Source: Gonocerus acuteangulatus (lineage: Eukaryota > Arthropoda > Insecta > Hemiptera > Coreidae). From it: a DNA stretch of 64,000 nucleotides. Below the pieces are notes generated by a model. That model saw only the letters and a list, made by a program, of their open reading frames with translations, ran no database searches and was not told the origin of the DNA. The position numbers and the translations under genes are program-made. Where the stretch lies: assembly GCA_946811695.1 (NCBI GenBank), contig OX328123.1, positions 10,239,698 through 10,303,697 of the forward strand, given 5' to 3'. Numbering within the stretch: position 1 is the first letter of the stretch; each line of letters starts with the position of its first letter. Shown here piece by piece: positions 10,081 to 20,983 of the stretch.

Positions 10081-11459
10081 AGATATCCTCAATTCCTAGT
10101 TGTTATTTATATTTTCATTTTTTCCTGTCGATGGAGATAATTATTGAACTCTACCTTTCGCACAAAGTACTTTTTTATTTCCTCTCGGAATGGATGTTTA
10201 GCTAAATTTTGTATTTTTAAGGGTGGCCTCATTCCACTTCGTTACGAGCAGTTTTTTTTTTACAAAAAATGAGGATTATAATATAATAATATTTTTAGTA
10301 ACTTTAATTGGTCAAATATAATATATACAATACAATATATAAAACAATATACAACTTTATTGTATATATACAATTTTATGTAAATAAAATCCAAGAATAT
10401 ACATATTTTTATTGTTTTTTTATCCCAATAGGAGATAGGAAAGGCGCTAAAAACTAAGAGGATGATTGGTTGAGCGGGATGTTAGATTTAACGACCTATG
10501 GATTGGGTCGGCCTTGAACTGCCGTATTCAAGGCATTCAGGAATTCCAAACTGTTGAAATCACACTTCTCGGTAACCTAAAATGCATTTCGGCACATTAT
10601 ATTTTACGGAAGAAAATATGGATATGTAATAAAACAACCCAATAAATTTCTATTTAGTCAATTTGCATAATATTTTCTCAATTAAGATTTTAAAAAATTC
10701 TTGCAAAATACAAACAAAATGTTTTTCACATTTTAAATATTTAAAAATAAACCCCATTTTTCACAGATTGAAAATCGTTCAATTTGCGCAGCCTGAACAT
10801 TTTTTTTTTTTAATTTATTAACAATTTTTTGGCATACACATAAACTAAATATCTCAGTGAATTCAAACAAATTTAAATCGTATGGATGGGTTTTAAGGAA
10901 GAAAAACGTCAAAGGTTATCATCGTCCTGCAAAAAAACCCAAATGAAACCGGTGAACTCCATTACAATTTGCTTAACAAGACGATTAATATTACTCATTA
11001 GATATTCAATTATGTTCAGTAGATTCTGAGATATACAATGTCAAAGCGTGTCTTCCTAACACCGCTTTCTGATTTCAATTTGGGTGTAAATTCATGGATA
11101 TATTCAATTTGTTTATAAGTTTTAAAAAATTCTGAAGCCGTCCAATATGACCGATTTTCAATCTTGTAATATTTTTTTTATGAAAGCTTGAATGCCTTAG
11201 TTTGTTTTTTTAAAAAATATTTAAACTCTGTAAAGCATGTCGTTTGGATTTCCCAACAATTTGAAAAATGTTAATGGTTTCCCTAATACCTGAATTGTAC
11301 AATTATTATGCAAAAACTATCAAACCAATTAAAACGAAATTTAATGGGTTGTTTTATTATATAACCAACATTATTTTGCTAGAATATTAAGGACCTAGAT
11401 GCTTTTTAGTTCGCCGGGAAAAAATAGATAAAAAATTTCTATTTTTTGCCTTATATTTT
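10081..11459. other. No recognisable gene
   Basis: Very AT-rich DNA with no open frame longer than chance and no motif that I recognise. Its right edge, TTTTTTGCCTTATATTTTA, resembles the base order that resumes right after the 42-bp array. Confidence 0.4.
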
Positions 11460-12090
11460 ACTAGCCGAATACCCGTGCTTCGTCACGGAAGATAAGTAGT
11501 TACTAGCCGAATACCCGTGCTTCGTCACGGAAGATAAGTAGTTACTAGCCGAATACCCGTGCTTCGTCACGGAAGATAAGTAGTTACTAGCCGAATACCC
11601 GTGCTTCGTCACGGAAGATAAGTAGTTACTAGCCGAATACCCGTGCTTCGTCACGGAAGATAAGTAGTTACTAGCCGAATACCCGTGCTTCGTCACGGAA
11701 GATAAGTAGTTACTAGCCGAATACCCGTGCTTCGTCACGGAAGATAAGTAGTTACTAGCCGAATACCCGTGCTTCGTCACGGAAGATAAGTAGTTACTAG
11801 CCGAATACCCGTGCTTCGTCACGGAAGATAAGTAGTTACTAGCCGAATACCCGTGCTTCGTCACGGAAGATAAGTAGTTACTAGCCGAATACCCGTGCTT
11901 CGTCACGGAAGATAAGTAGTTACTAGCCGAATACCCGTGCTTCGTCACGGAAGATAAGTAGTTACTAGCCGAATACCCGTGCTTCGTCACGGAAGATAAG
12001 TAGTTACTAGCCGAATACCCATGCTTCGTCACGGAAGATAAGTAGTTACTAGCCGAATACCCGTGCTTCGTCACGGAAGATAAGTAGTTA
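11460..12090 (-). repeat. 42-bp minisatellite, 15 units, each a Helitron-type 3' end
   Basis: Fifteen head-to-tail 42-bp units, identical except for one G-to-A change in unit 14. Because 42 is divisible by 3, a 207-codon minus-strand frame runs through it; this is an artefact and not a protein. On the minus strand each unit reads CCGTG-ACGAAG-CACGG (a 5-bp-stem hairpin), then GTATTCGG, then CTAG followed by T. That is the layout of a Helitron 3' terminus: a hairpin a few bases before CTRR, with T after it. The near-identity of the units implies recent amplification. Confidence 0.9.
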
Positions 12091-12242
12091 TTTTATTGCC
12101 TTAAATAATGCATCAGCAAAATTAACGCTACTGCATAATTTTTTGCAGTTTCTTATAGCATAGTCCCCGTCATACTATATGAAGAAACAGATAATCTAGA
12201 GATAACCCGTTATCTATAGGTTTCCAGCATGAGCTTATATAA

Positions 12243-12425
12243 GGCGCCCCCCCCCCGAAATTTTGATTTGATCGTAAAATGTGCTTTAAAACCCTTAAAA
12301 ATAAATTAAATTAGATCATTTCATTTTAGTTGTAGTAGCGTTTTCCAAGTTCTAAATTGTTAGTATTCCATACCCCGGAAATGCTCCCAGCCCCCCAAAT
12401 TTATTTCGTATATACGCCCAAGGTT
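12243..12425. mobile_element. C-run MITE
   Basis: It starts with CTTATATAAGGCG and a C run, then GAAATTTTGATT, and ends CAGCCCCCCAAATTTATTTCGTATATACGCCCA. The same arrangement occurs at 62278-62506 and, split by a SINE, at 14647-15185. There is no coding capacity. Confidence 0.6.
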
Positions 12426-13234
12426 ACCAGTAACAGCGGTACCAATACAGGTTAAATTTAGTTATCAATAATAAAGGTACGTTAAAATTTATGTTTCTCA
12501 CATGTCATTTGGAAAAACCCATTATATTTGCGAGCATTACCAAGAAGTGTTATGACTGGGGATGCTGATGGGTAAAGAGGCTGTGCAAGGGTTCGGGATA
12601 TTATTACCTCGGATGGACCATCACCAGGTATAGCGAAAACTCTCTAGCGAAATGAACCGCAATTAAAATGGTGATTTTGTCCCTCATAGCGTAAACTCAA
12701 TGAGGGACAGTTTATTTCTAGTTTTTAATTCAAGGTCTCCCATCATAGTTGAAATTAACCTCAATTAAAAATAATACTATGAAATAGGTAATGTACGGTA
12801 ACAGCTGTTCTTTATCGTCCTAGCAACGCATGCTGCCAGGGCTTGCCAGCTCTAACGAACTAAAACTTTGAACACCTCTAAAAATACCTAAAAATTCGAA
12901 TATCAAAAAATCCTTTCTTAGCGAGTGTCTACATGCTAAGGAGAGTGTCCATGCAAAATTTCAAAATTTTCTGTCGAGTGGTTTGGGCTGGGCGATGATA
13001 GGTCAGTGAGTGAGTGGTATTTGACAAATATATAGTAGATACGTATCATAATATTTCTGAATAATGTAACATTATTGGAAATTTTATTACGAATCCTTTG
13101 ACACATTGGGAAGGACTCTGACATGAATACCTTCGGAGTTATGAGCAAAAAACTACAAAAAAAATAAATAAATAAATACTTTTTTTACATTTAAAAAAAA
13201 TGTTCCGATTTACGGATACCTGAATTATTGTTAT
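12426..13234. other. No recognisable gene
   Basis: Short unrelated open frames only, with no family signature that I recognise. Confidence 0.4.
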
Positions 13235-13513
13235 TTAACCCTCATCTATATACGTACGGGTCGTATCCCACCACAAGGTATAAAACTGCGCATATCTCTT
13301 CAAATACGCACTCTAACGTCAAAGGGCTGCAGGTACCCTGTCAATCTGTACTGAGGGAGCAACGGACCACGTTTACGTCTGTCAGGTAAGAACAATTTTT
13401 TTCAACTCTCAATGTAAATTATACCCTAACCAGGGTCGGATACGACCCAGTGTTTATGATAATGTTCTTAACTAAAGGTTTTATTGTTCTAGGTTTTCAG
13501 TAAAAAAAAAAAC

Positions 13514-13843
13514 ATGGTTTCTGGAGAAAATAGATTACTTACTAAGATAGAAGACGTTATGGCCGAATTCAGGCGACAAGTGGAGTAATCTGATGCGGAA
13601 TTAGATGACCAAATGGATGAAATAGTTTCAGAGTCTGACGATGGTATTCTCTCAAATGATGATGAAGGAGTCTAGTAGCTATCGAATCAAGATGACCAAG
13701 AAATAGAATATCAAGATATAGAAGATGATTTTTTTCAATTCGAGCCACATCTGTCCCAGTGTGCCCCAGTGCCTGTGATTCTTTTACCAAAACAGAAATG
13801 TGATATAATGTGTTCCTCAAGTTTTGTTGAGATAATCAATTAG
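13514..13843 (+). pseudogene. piggyBac transposase acidic N-terminus, remnant
   Basis: The frame opens with MVSGENRLLTKIEDVMAEF, hits a stop, then continues LDDQMDEIVSESDDGILSND, has two stops and resumes with QDDQEIEYQDIEDDFFQFE. An acidic Asp/Glu/Ser-rich N-terminus is typical of piggyBac transposases. The catalytic DDD/RNase H-like core and the cysteine-rich C-terminus are absent. A GTAAG...TTCTAG pair upstream (13386-13492) could be a small intron. Identification relies mostly on the TTAA-flanked ends. Confidence 0.6.
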
Positions 13844-13850
13844 TTATTTA

Positions 13851-13853
<3 letters not shown>

Positions 13854-13920
<67 letters not shown>
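13854..13920. repeat. (TA)n microsatellite
   Basis: TA array inside the piggyBac-type element, where the transposase coding region would be. Confidence 0.95.
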
Positions 13921-13925
<5 letters not shown>

Positions 13926-14203
13926 ATTATTATTTTTGTAACGTCATCTAAACAATTTACTATATTTTCTTATTTTTTTTTTAGAATTAATTTTACTTTC
14001 CTGAACTCAAATGCTTGTTTTCTTTTATGAATTGTCTTTTATGTTTTAAAAGTTTATAGTATTCACCTGATATTTGAAAATAAATGAGTAAATCCCAATA
14101 ACTTCTTGCATTCCTGCCACAAGAATGGCTCTATTAAGTACAGGGTCGGATACGACCCAACGTTTATGAGTGAGTGTCAAGCTTAAACGTTTATAGAGGA
14201 GGG

Positions 14204-14646
14204 TTAAAAATTTAAGGTTTTCTTATGATATTCCCACAAAAAATAGCTTAACCCCTCTTAATATCCAGCTTAAACAGATGCGCCCTGGTCCACATAAATT
14301 ATTTCAGGAAATCCCGAGTTCTTCTTAGATCGAACGGAATTATTTACTGATTTCGTAAAACTGTGAACGTTGCAAAAGTCTAAAGCCGCTCAAGGAATAA
14401 AACTTTAAGAGAACGACTGAATATAATTTAGAGAATTTAAGATAGACTGGTATTCGTGACGAAGCGGAGAGCGTAAAGCCCCAAGGATCGGTGATAGAGT
14501 TTATAACCAGAAGGCGAGATGGATCTAAAGAGTCTTACACAATCTACACCTTAGGGGATCTTGAAGTATCCAGACATTTGGGGCTCTGATGTCATCAATG
14601 TCGTAAACCTCCTAACCTCTTGGTGGACTCTCTAGGTAGCACGGGA
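14204..14646. other. No recognisable gene
   Basis: No open frame or motif that I can support. Confidence 0.4.
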
Positions 14647-15185
14647 GCATATAGGAAATAATTTTTGGGGGCTGGGAGGATTTCGGGTATGGAATACTAA
14701 CATTCTAGAACTTGGAATAATATATCAGTCCCGTAACAGGCCACTAAGGTCCCAGAGGGGAGGATACTGTAGAGGTATCTGATTCTTGACCATACGGCAC
14801 ACTAGGGAGATAGTGTGGTCAGTACTATGCTCCGGCTGCTTGATTTTTACCTTTGCAGGTACCTATTAATTAATTAAAGGCTGGGTACCTAGGGACAATC
14901 CAGGACCCCAAATCCAACCCTCGAAGGATGAAACTAGAAGAAAAAATCATTAGCACACGCTCGGTCTTCCAGTTCATTAGTTGTGAGGTAGCCTCGCCCC
15001 CTGGAAGGGGTTTAGTAGTATATGTACTACTAAAACTCTATTACATTATTTTTTTCTGAACTTTGATCTTATCTTATTTATTTTAAAGGTTTTTATAACT
15101 CATTTTTACCGATGAAATCAAAATTTCCGGGGAGGGGGGCTACAGCACTCTCAGACCCCCTTATATAAGCGCATGCTTTGTAGAC
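14647..15185 (-). mobile_element. C-run MITE split by a SINE-B copy
   Basis: Left of the SINE it reads GCATATAGGAAATAATTTTT, GGGGGCTGGGAGG and GGTATGGAATACTAACA, which is the complement of the element at 12243-12425. Right of the SINE it ends TTTCCGGGGAGGGGGGCTAC and TTATATAAGCGCATG. The SINE therefore landed in an existing MITE. Confidence 0.55.
14724..15002 (-). mobile_element. SINE-B copy, minus strand
   Basis: The plus strand starts CAGTCCCGTAACAGGCCACT and contains the CATACGGCACACTAGGGAGA block, the TTAATTAAAGGCTGGGTACC block and a damaged tRNA-like head ending GTAGCCTCGCCCC. Its head is shorter than that of the 9.7-kb copy. Confidence 0.8.
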
Positions 15186-15360
15186 GTATCCTTGATTCGG
15201 GAAGTACCCAACGGAAATATTATTATAGAATCAGGAAAAAAAATCTTCAGATTCTGCTAACAAGGGTCTTCCCTCACAATTAGGGTGATAGTAAAAAAGA
15301 ATCAAAGAAATAATTAATGCAATCCCGTACAGTGAAAAGGAACTTTTAGTGATTGACAAA

Positions 15361-15640
15361 ACGTTATTCGTATGCCAAGAATAAACGTGGATACGTTATT
15401 CGTATGCCAAGAATAAACGTGGATACGTTATTCGTATGCCAAGAATAAACGTGGATACGTTATTCGTATGCCAAGAATAAACGTGGATACGTTATTCGTA
15501 TGCCAAGAATAAACGTGGATACGTTATTCGTATGCCAAGAATAAACGTGGATACGTTATTCGTATGCCAAGAATAAACGTGGATACGTTATTCGTATGCC
15601 AAGAATAAACGTGGATACGTTATTCGTATCCACGTTTATG
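15361..15640. repeat. 32-bp hairpin minisatellite, 8 units plus a partial
   Basis: Eight identical 32-bp units. Each unit contains ACGTTATTC and GAATAAACGT as imperfect inverted halves, so every unit can fold into a small hairpin. The last partial unit changes direction at ATCCACGTTTAT, the complement of the unit's ATAAACGTGGAT. There is no coding potential. Confidence 0.92.
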
Positions 15641-15829
15641 TGAGAAAGGTACCAAACAACAAAGGAGAATATTACGCCACAATTCACAAAAAAAAAAAAC
15701 TGAAAAAAAAATTGTGATTATTGACAAGACATTTTCTGCTTAAGGATAGCTCATGTTCACAGGGATCGACTTGCCGAAATGCGGATTTAAATACAATACA
15801 GTTCTTATGCAATTTCCTGGGTAAATCTG

Positions 15830-15830
<1 letters not shown>

Positions 15831-15902
<72 letters not shown>
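15831..15902. repeat. (TA)n microsatellite
   Basis: Pure TA array of about 70 bp. Confidence 0.95.
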
Positions 15903-15905
<3 letters not shown>

Positions 15906-16049
15906 TGAATTGTCTAAAAGCTCAATGGTTTGACGAGCATGAAGAATCTTGTTTTTCTACAAGATATTATTAGGGGATATAAGAATTAAATCTTTTAGAC
16001 AATAAGAGGTTGTACGCAAAATGAAATTGTTATCAATCACTCAGGTACC

Positions 16050-16127
16050 CCTGTAGAAGAATGGATATCGTATCCGATTTATACTCAAGGAGATGAAGGT
16101 TCGAATCCCGCTTGTAGCAGATAATGT
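16050..16127 (+). pseudogene. tRNA-like pseudogene or SINE head
   Basis: It contains a good B box in its T-arm context (AAGGTTCGAATCCCGCTT) and an A-box-like stretch (TAGAAGAATGGATATCG) at tRNA spacing. I cannot pair the acceptor stem, and there is no CCA-adjacent structure, so it is a decayed tRNA or the head of an unknown SINE. Confidence 0.35.
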
Positions 16128-16257
16128 TTTTAAAAGAGGTTGGCAACCTATAGATAGTCCGACAGTAATGACGTAGATGTTGATGCGCAGTAAAAAAACA
16201 AAATGTATCGATTTCCTGACAATTCTTTATCATTAATTCCAAATTTTTATCATTATA

Positions 16258-16924
16258 CCAGGTGATCCCATAAGTAATTGCGGTTTTTAATATTCTGTCT
16301 GTTCCTGTTCTCTCCTTTTCAATTAATTTTTATTAATTATAGCAATAAATACACTTTTATTTATCATGTTTTGATTGGTGAATCTTATTTATTGTGTGCT
16401 GAAATTTCATTCGAAATGGATCTCCCAAGACACCACTTACGCCATGTTATGCTTTGCGAATTAGATAAAGGAGAAAATGCTAATTCAACTTATCGAAAAC
16501 TTGTAGAAATATATGGGGAAAATGTCAGTAGTGAGCGACAAGTGGAGCGGTGGTTTGAAGGATTTCGAGCGGGAAACCGCAAGCTTGAAGAGGAGCCTCG
16601 TACAGGTCTAGCAACAGAGCTTGACGACCAACTCCTGCAGGCTACTGTAGAAGAAAATCCTGTTGTAACAGTCGAAGAGCTAGCTGAAAAACTTGGATCG
16701 ACACAATTCTATTGGTGACTTGGAAGATCCATTTCAAATGAAATTTGAGCAGGGAATAAATAATTTTCAACAAGCAAAACATGATAAATAGAATTGCATT
16801 TAATGATATAATACAACAAAAAATGTAAACAAAATAAATTGAAAAGGAGGGTACATAAATTGAAAAGGAGGGTACATAAAAAGACAGAATATTAAAAACC
16901 GACATTACTTATGGGATGAACTGA
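16258..16924 (+). mobile_element. Internally deleted mariner with intact ends
   Basis: It is flanked by TA on both sides. The left end is CCAGGTGATCCCATAAGTAA; the right end, complemented, is TCAGTTCATCCCATAAGTAA. Both are followed by GGTTTTTAATATTCTGTCT. At 667 bp it is roughly half a full mariner. The 3' part contains a direct 22-bp duplication (AATTGAAAAGGAGGGTACAT twice, 16837-16880). Confidence 0.9.
16416..16718 (+). pseudogene. Mariner transposase, N-terminal 100 residues
   Basis: The frame starts MDLPRHHLRHVMLCELDKG and runs without a stop through YRKLVEIYGENVSSERQVER, the GFRAGNRKLEEEPRTG linker and VTVEELAEKLGST, then ends shortly after. This is the bipartite helix-turn-helix domain that binds the terminal repeats. 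The catalytic DD(34)D domain, normally about 240 more residues, is deleted, and the frame runs straight into the 3' end of the element. The intact DNA-binding domain could in principle still bind mariner ends, but nothing here shows that it is expressed. Confidence 0.9.
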
Positions 16925-17565
16925 TACAAAAATCTTTACTCCTGACAAAATTATCGATTCTTCAAAGATCTGTAGCTATATCCGTTTATTCGTTACTAAA
17001 AACGCCTTTAGATTAATTTAATCAAATGTCAAGAAAGAAAAGATTCAATCGTAAAATTACACGAAAAAACCCAGTCATTAGGCGTTGAATTACAGCACGG
17101 ATGATTGTTCAGCAATAGCAATTCGCTAAAGGTCACAATTTTTTTTTTGTTGCTGTTGTTATCTGAAGTATGCGTTGTTAAAAAGGCAAAATACCTAGAG
17201 AGACAACGGGTCACGACTGGCGACCTTGCCCTATCGGGAGGATCCGCTGACTGACTCATGGTGAAAGTGTAGGTAGGTCTTCCATACTCCGGGAGATGGA
17301 GCTGGGATAGTGGGGTCTTAAGGTGGAAGCAGCAAGTGGTCTTTATGATGAAGCAGTTCCTTCCAAGCTGGATAATATCTCAGGGCAATTATACGTCCTA
17401 TGAAATAATTAGGTCGGTCAGGAAGTTCGTAGGGATCTTGAAAAAAAAGTACAACTCTTGAAAACTCAGAAATGCGTTTTCAGTCTTATCCATAGTGCAA
17501 TTAGAAAATTAATAGAAGCAGTTATTGGTAGGTTTTGATCTCTCCTGAAATATATATATATATAA
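16925..17565. other. No recognisable gene
   Basis: No coding frame or repeat that I can identify, apart from a short (TA)n at 17550-17564. Confidence 0.4.
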
Positions 17566-17998
17566 AAGTAAAGATGGAATGGTTGGGATTCGGCTGAATA
17601 AACCTCAATATGATTTTGTTTTAAAAAATCTATATTTCGGACGTTTCGGCTACTCATTGGTAGCCTTCGTCAGCTAAAATGACAAAAAAAAAAGAAATTA
17701 ATACAAAAACACAAAAAAATTATAATTGTGATAGGTAACAGAACTATAGATACAATTAACTTATAAAAGAACATATCGTCTTAAATTCTTAGAATGAGTA
17801 GAATGAAAAAGTAAATAGGTACAATAATTGATTTTAATAGTAATTAGTAACATTAATTGATTTTACAAAGAAATAAGAAACTACATATGTAGTTTCAGTG
17901 TCCGAAATATAGATTTTTTAAAACAAAATCATATTGAGGTTTATTTAGCCAAATCCCAACCATTCCATCTTTACTTATCACCTCGACGGCTAACTATC
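17566..17998 (-). mobile_element. Penelope-like hairpin element, copy A
   Basis: Two ~74-bp inverted arms (17568-17641 and 17901-17975) enclose about 260 bp. Just inside the left arm the minus strand reads GCTGACGAAGGCTACCAATG, then AGTAGCCGAAACGTCC. The pattern CTGANGA, a stem-loop, then GAAA is a hammerhead-ribozyme-like core as found in the terminal regions of Penelope-like retroelements. Copy B (25.99-26.53 kb) has the same architecture and the same right flank (CCAACCATxCCxTCTT...GACGGCTAACTATCT) but different arm sequence. No protein is encoded. Confidence 0.5.
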
Positions 17999-18019
17999 TA
18001 ATCATCATATATATATATA

Positions 18020-19753
18020 CAGGGTGTCCCGTAAATGTCTAGTCATATTGTGAGAGGTGATAAAGGACCTTTAGTGGAACAAAAAATTTTCTATGACGAT
18101 TTCCCGAATTCTCGCCCTTAAGGGAGAAAATGTCGTTTTATTGTTTTGTCGAGACAAACGTGGTTTTTAGAAGAATATTCGTTGTTGCTTCGTCCCAGGT
18201 GGTACTACTAGAAAGGGAGTGAAACCAATCGAAAGCTGAGTAAATTTACTATAAGACTAGTTGGGAGTAAACGTAAAAATGAATGAATGTAAGTATGTAT
18301 ATCTTACCAAAAGAAAGCAATTGTAAATTTCCTGACATTTTCTTGATATTTCTTTCCAGCGTTACTCCTCAATGGGCAGGATCTGAGATTTCCGGGTTTC
18401 AGAAAAACTTCCTCATTTAACCAGCTTTCCATTCATGTATCACAACCCTGTGTTATTGAAGCAAGTGAACGATTTAAGAACAAAAGTTTTTAAAAAAAAA
18501 ACAAGGGCCTGTGAAAAGAAAATTATATTTTTTTCTTCAGTTTATTCAAAAAGCTTAAGAGAAATATTTATTTTTATAAATGTTTACATAAATATTAAGT
18601 AAATATTTACTTAAAATAATAAAAAAAATTACTTCCACAAATATAAAAAAAATATCCTAAAACAGTAAATAAATAAAATACACATATATTTTGAATTTGT
18701 TAATTACAGTAACTAATACTGGGTCCAGGAGGCGGCCATTAATGAACCCCAACCAAAAATTTACCTCAAAAATTACTATTTTTACCTAGATCACGCATTT
18801 GAACACATTTTTACAGGTATTTATATTTAGAAAACAAATCCTTTGCCTTGAATTGATACTGATGGCTACGCTTGTGAAACTCACTGGGATTCTCGTGAGC
18901 CCATGCGGTTTTGTTGTGGTAATGGAAAATTATATTCCTCATAAATAAGATGTAAATAGTCCTGTAAAAATGTGTTCAAATGCGTGATATAGGTAAAAAT
19001 AGTAATTTTTGTGGTTAATGTATGGTTGGGGTTCATTAATGGCCGCCTCCTGGACCCAGTATTAGTTACCTGAATTAATAAATTCAAAATAAATGTGTAT
19101 TTTATTTATTTACTGTTTTAGGATTTTTTTTATGTTCGTGGAAGTAATTTTTTTTATTATTTTAAGTAAATATTTACTTAATATTTATGTAAACATTTAT
19201 AAAAATAAATATTTCTCTTAAGCTTTTTGAATAAACTGAAGAAAAAAATATAATTTTCTTTTCACAGGCCCTTGTTTTTTTTAAAAAAACTTTTGTTCTT
19301 AAATCGTTCACTTGCTTCAATAACACAGGGTTGTGATACATGAATGGAAAGCTGGTTAAATGAGGAAGTTTTTCTGAAACCCGGAAATCTCAGATCCTGC
19401 CCATTGAGGAGTAACGCTGGAAAGAAATATCAATAAAATGTCAGAAAATTTAGAATTGCCTTCTTTTGGTAAGACATACATACTTACATTCATTCATTTT
19501 TACGTTTACTCTCAACTAGTCTTATAGTAAATTTACTCAGCTTTCGATTGGTTTCACACCCTTTTAAGTAGTACCACCTGGGACGGAGCTACAACGATTA
19601 TTCTTCTAAAAAGTACGTTTGTCTCGAAAAAACAATAAAACGACGTTTTCTCCCTTATGGGCGAGAATTCGGGAAATCGTCATAGAACATTTTTTGTTCC
19701 CCTAAGGGTCCTCTATCACCCCTCACAATATGACTAGACATTTACGGGACACC

Positions 19754-19756
<3 letters not shown>
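18020..19756. mobile_element. 1.74-kb palindromic DNA transposon (CAGGGTGTCCC ends)
   Basis: The ends are CAGGGTGTCCCGTAAATGTC in both orientations, flanked by TA repeats, which fits a Tc1/mariner-type TA insertion. The two halves pair almost base for base up to a loop near 18.83-18.96 kb (for example GGGTCCAGGAGGCGGCCATT at 18721 and its complement at about 19041). There is no transposase frame. It is a long-terminal-repeat foldback that needs enzyme supplied from elsewhere. Confidence 0.85.

Positions 19757-19822
<66 letters not shown>
19757..19822. repeat. (TA)n microsatellite
   Basis: TA array immediately after the palindromic element. It is probably an expansion of the TA target. Confidence 0.95.
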
Positions 19823-19825
<3 letters not shown>

Positions 19826-20135
19826 CATATACTGTCTGTAAGTCCATCTGTTTGTTCCTTATACAAATCCACACCGTTTGACCGATTTTCACGTAACTTT
19901 GCACACTGGTAGGTCTTCTTGACATGGGGAGTGTCGTAAACTAGGCCAAAATCGTCTATCAGCGATCTGTCGGTATGTTTGTTCCTTGTACAAATCCACA
20001 CCGTTCAACCGAAACTATGGACCCGAACAGTTACAGATTTGTGTTATGAGATATTAATATTACTTAATTGGTTTCTAATTTATTTTGGCTTTTCTAGATG
20101 CATAAAGTAGGTGTCAGCAATAGAATAACAGCTAG
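19823..20135 (+). mobile_element. Helitron-type non-autonomous copy
   Basis: It contains TTCCTTATACAAATCCACACC and CGTTTGACCGATTTTCACG and ends GGTGTCAGCAATAGAATAACAGCTAG followed by T. The 5' end is fused to (TA)n. It is shorter and more diverged than the next copy. Confidence 0.6.
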
Positions 20136-20308
20136 TATAAAATAGAATCTCAAAGAAAGGTTTTTTTTTTAGGGCTACTCAATGAAACTGACAGTATCGA
20201 AAGCGGAAATTACTCCATAATCCTGTAGCATAAATAATACATTTTTTATTAAAGGGCAAACGAGGAGATATTACAAATATTCGAAAGTTAGGTGACATAA
20301 ACATCAAA

Positions 20309-20977
20309 TCTATATATATAAAAATCACGTGTCTGTCTGTTTTTCTGTTTGTTTGTTCCTTATACAAATCCACACCGTTTGACCGTTTTTGACCAAACTT
20401 GGAATAATGGTAGGTCTTGATACGAGAAATCTCCTAGACTAGGTCAAAAAAATCTACCAGCTGTCTGTCTGTATGTTTGTCCCTTATACAAATCCATACC
20501 GTTCATCCGATTTTGACTAAACTCGGTACACATGTAGATCTTAATCTGAGGAGTGTCGTAGGCTAAGTCAAAAACGTCTACCAGCTGTCTGTCTGTATGT
20601 TTGTCCCTTATACAAATCCACACCGTTCGTCCGATTTTGACTAAACTCGGTACACATGTAGATCTTAATCTGGGGAGTGTCGTAGGCTAAGTCAAAAACG
20701 TCTACCAGATGTCTGTCTGTATGTTGTTGTTTCTTTTTATAAAAATCCACACCGTTAGACCGATTTTTACCAAACTTGGCATATATGTATGTCTTGATAC
20801 GGGGGGTGTTATAGGTTGTGTCAAAGTCGTCTAGGACTCACAGTTGGGAGGCCACGGGTTCATAACAGTAACAGATTCGTGTTATTAGATTTTAATAATA
20901 CTTATTTGGTTTCTAATTTATTAAGGCTTTTCTATATGTAGAAAGTAGGTGTAGCATGGCACGCCGGGTAACAGCTA
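20309..20977 (+). mobile_element. Helitron-type non-autonomous element with clean ends
   Basis: It begins TCTATATATATAAAAATCAC with A before it and ends GGCACGCCGGGTAACAGCTAG with T after it. Helitrons start with TC, end with CTRR, insert between A and T and make no target duplication; all of these hold here. The interior repeats a ~120-bp unit (CTTATACAAATCCACACCGTT...GACTAAACTCGGTACACATGT) about four times. There is no Rep/helicase frame. A SINE sits directly against its 3' end. Confidence 0.8.
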
Positions 20978-20983
20978 GTTTTT

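Larger units (their letters stand above)
13239..14203 (+). mobile_element. piggyBac-type non-autonomous element
   Basis: TTAA occurs on both sides (13235-13238 and 14204-14207). The terminal repeats begin CCCTCATCTATATACG on the left and CCCTCCTCTATAAACG on the right. TTAA duplication with CCC-starting ends is the signature of piggyBac. Subterminal motifs GGGTCGTATCC/GGGTCGGATACGACCC occur three times (near 13258, 13433 and 14142) and are palindromic, so they may be transposase-binding sites. The transposase is reduced to an N-terminal remnant, and the interior is partly replaced by (TA)n. Confidence 0.85.

Noticed and set aside
11451..12074. 207-codon minus-strand frame of 14-residue repeats
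   Set aside because: It follows only from a 42-bp tandem repeat with no stop in that frame. The unit is better explained as a Helitron-type 3' end.
11460..12090. CRISPR-like regular array
   Set aside because: The units are directly contiguous with no variable spacers, and the genome is eukaryotic by its repeat content. The same applies to the 32-, 22- and 105-bp arrays.
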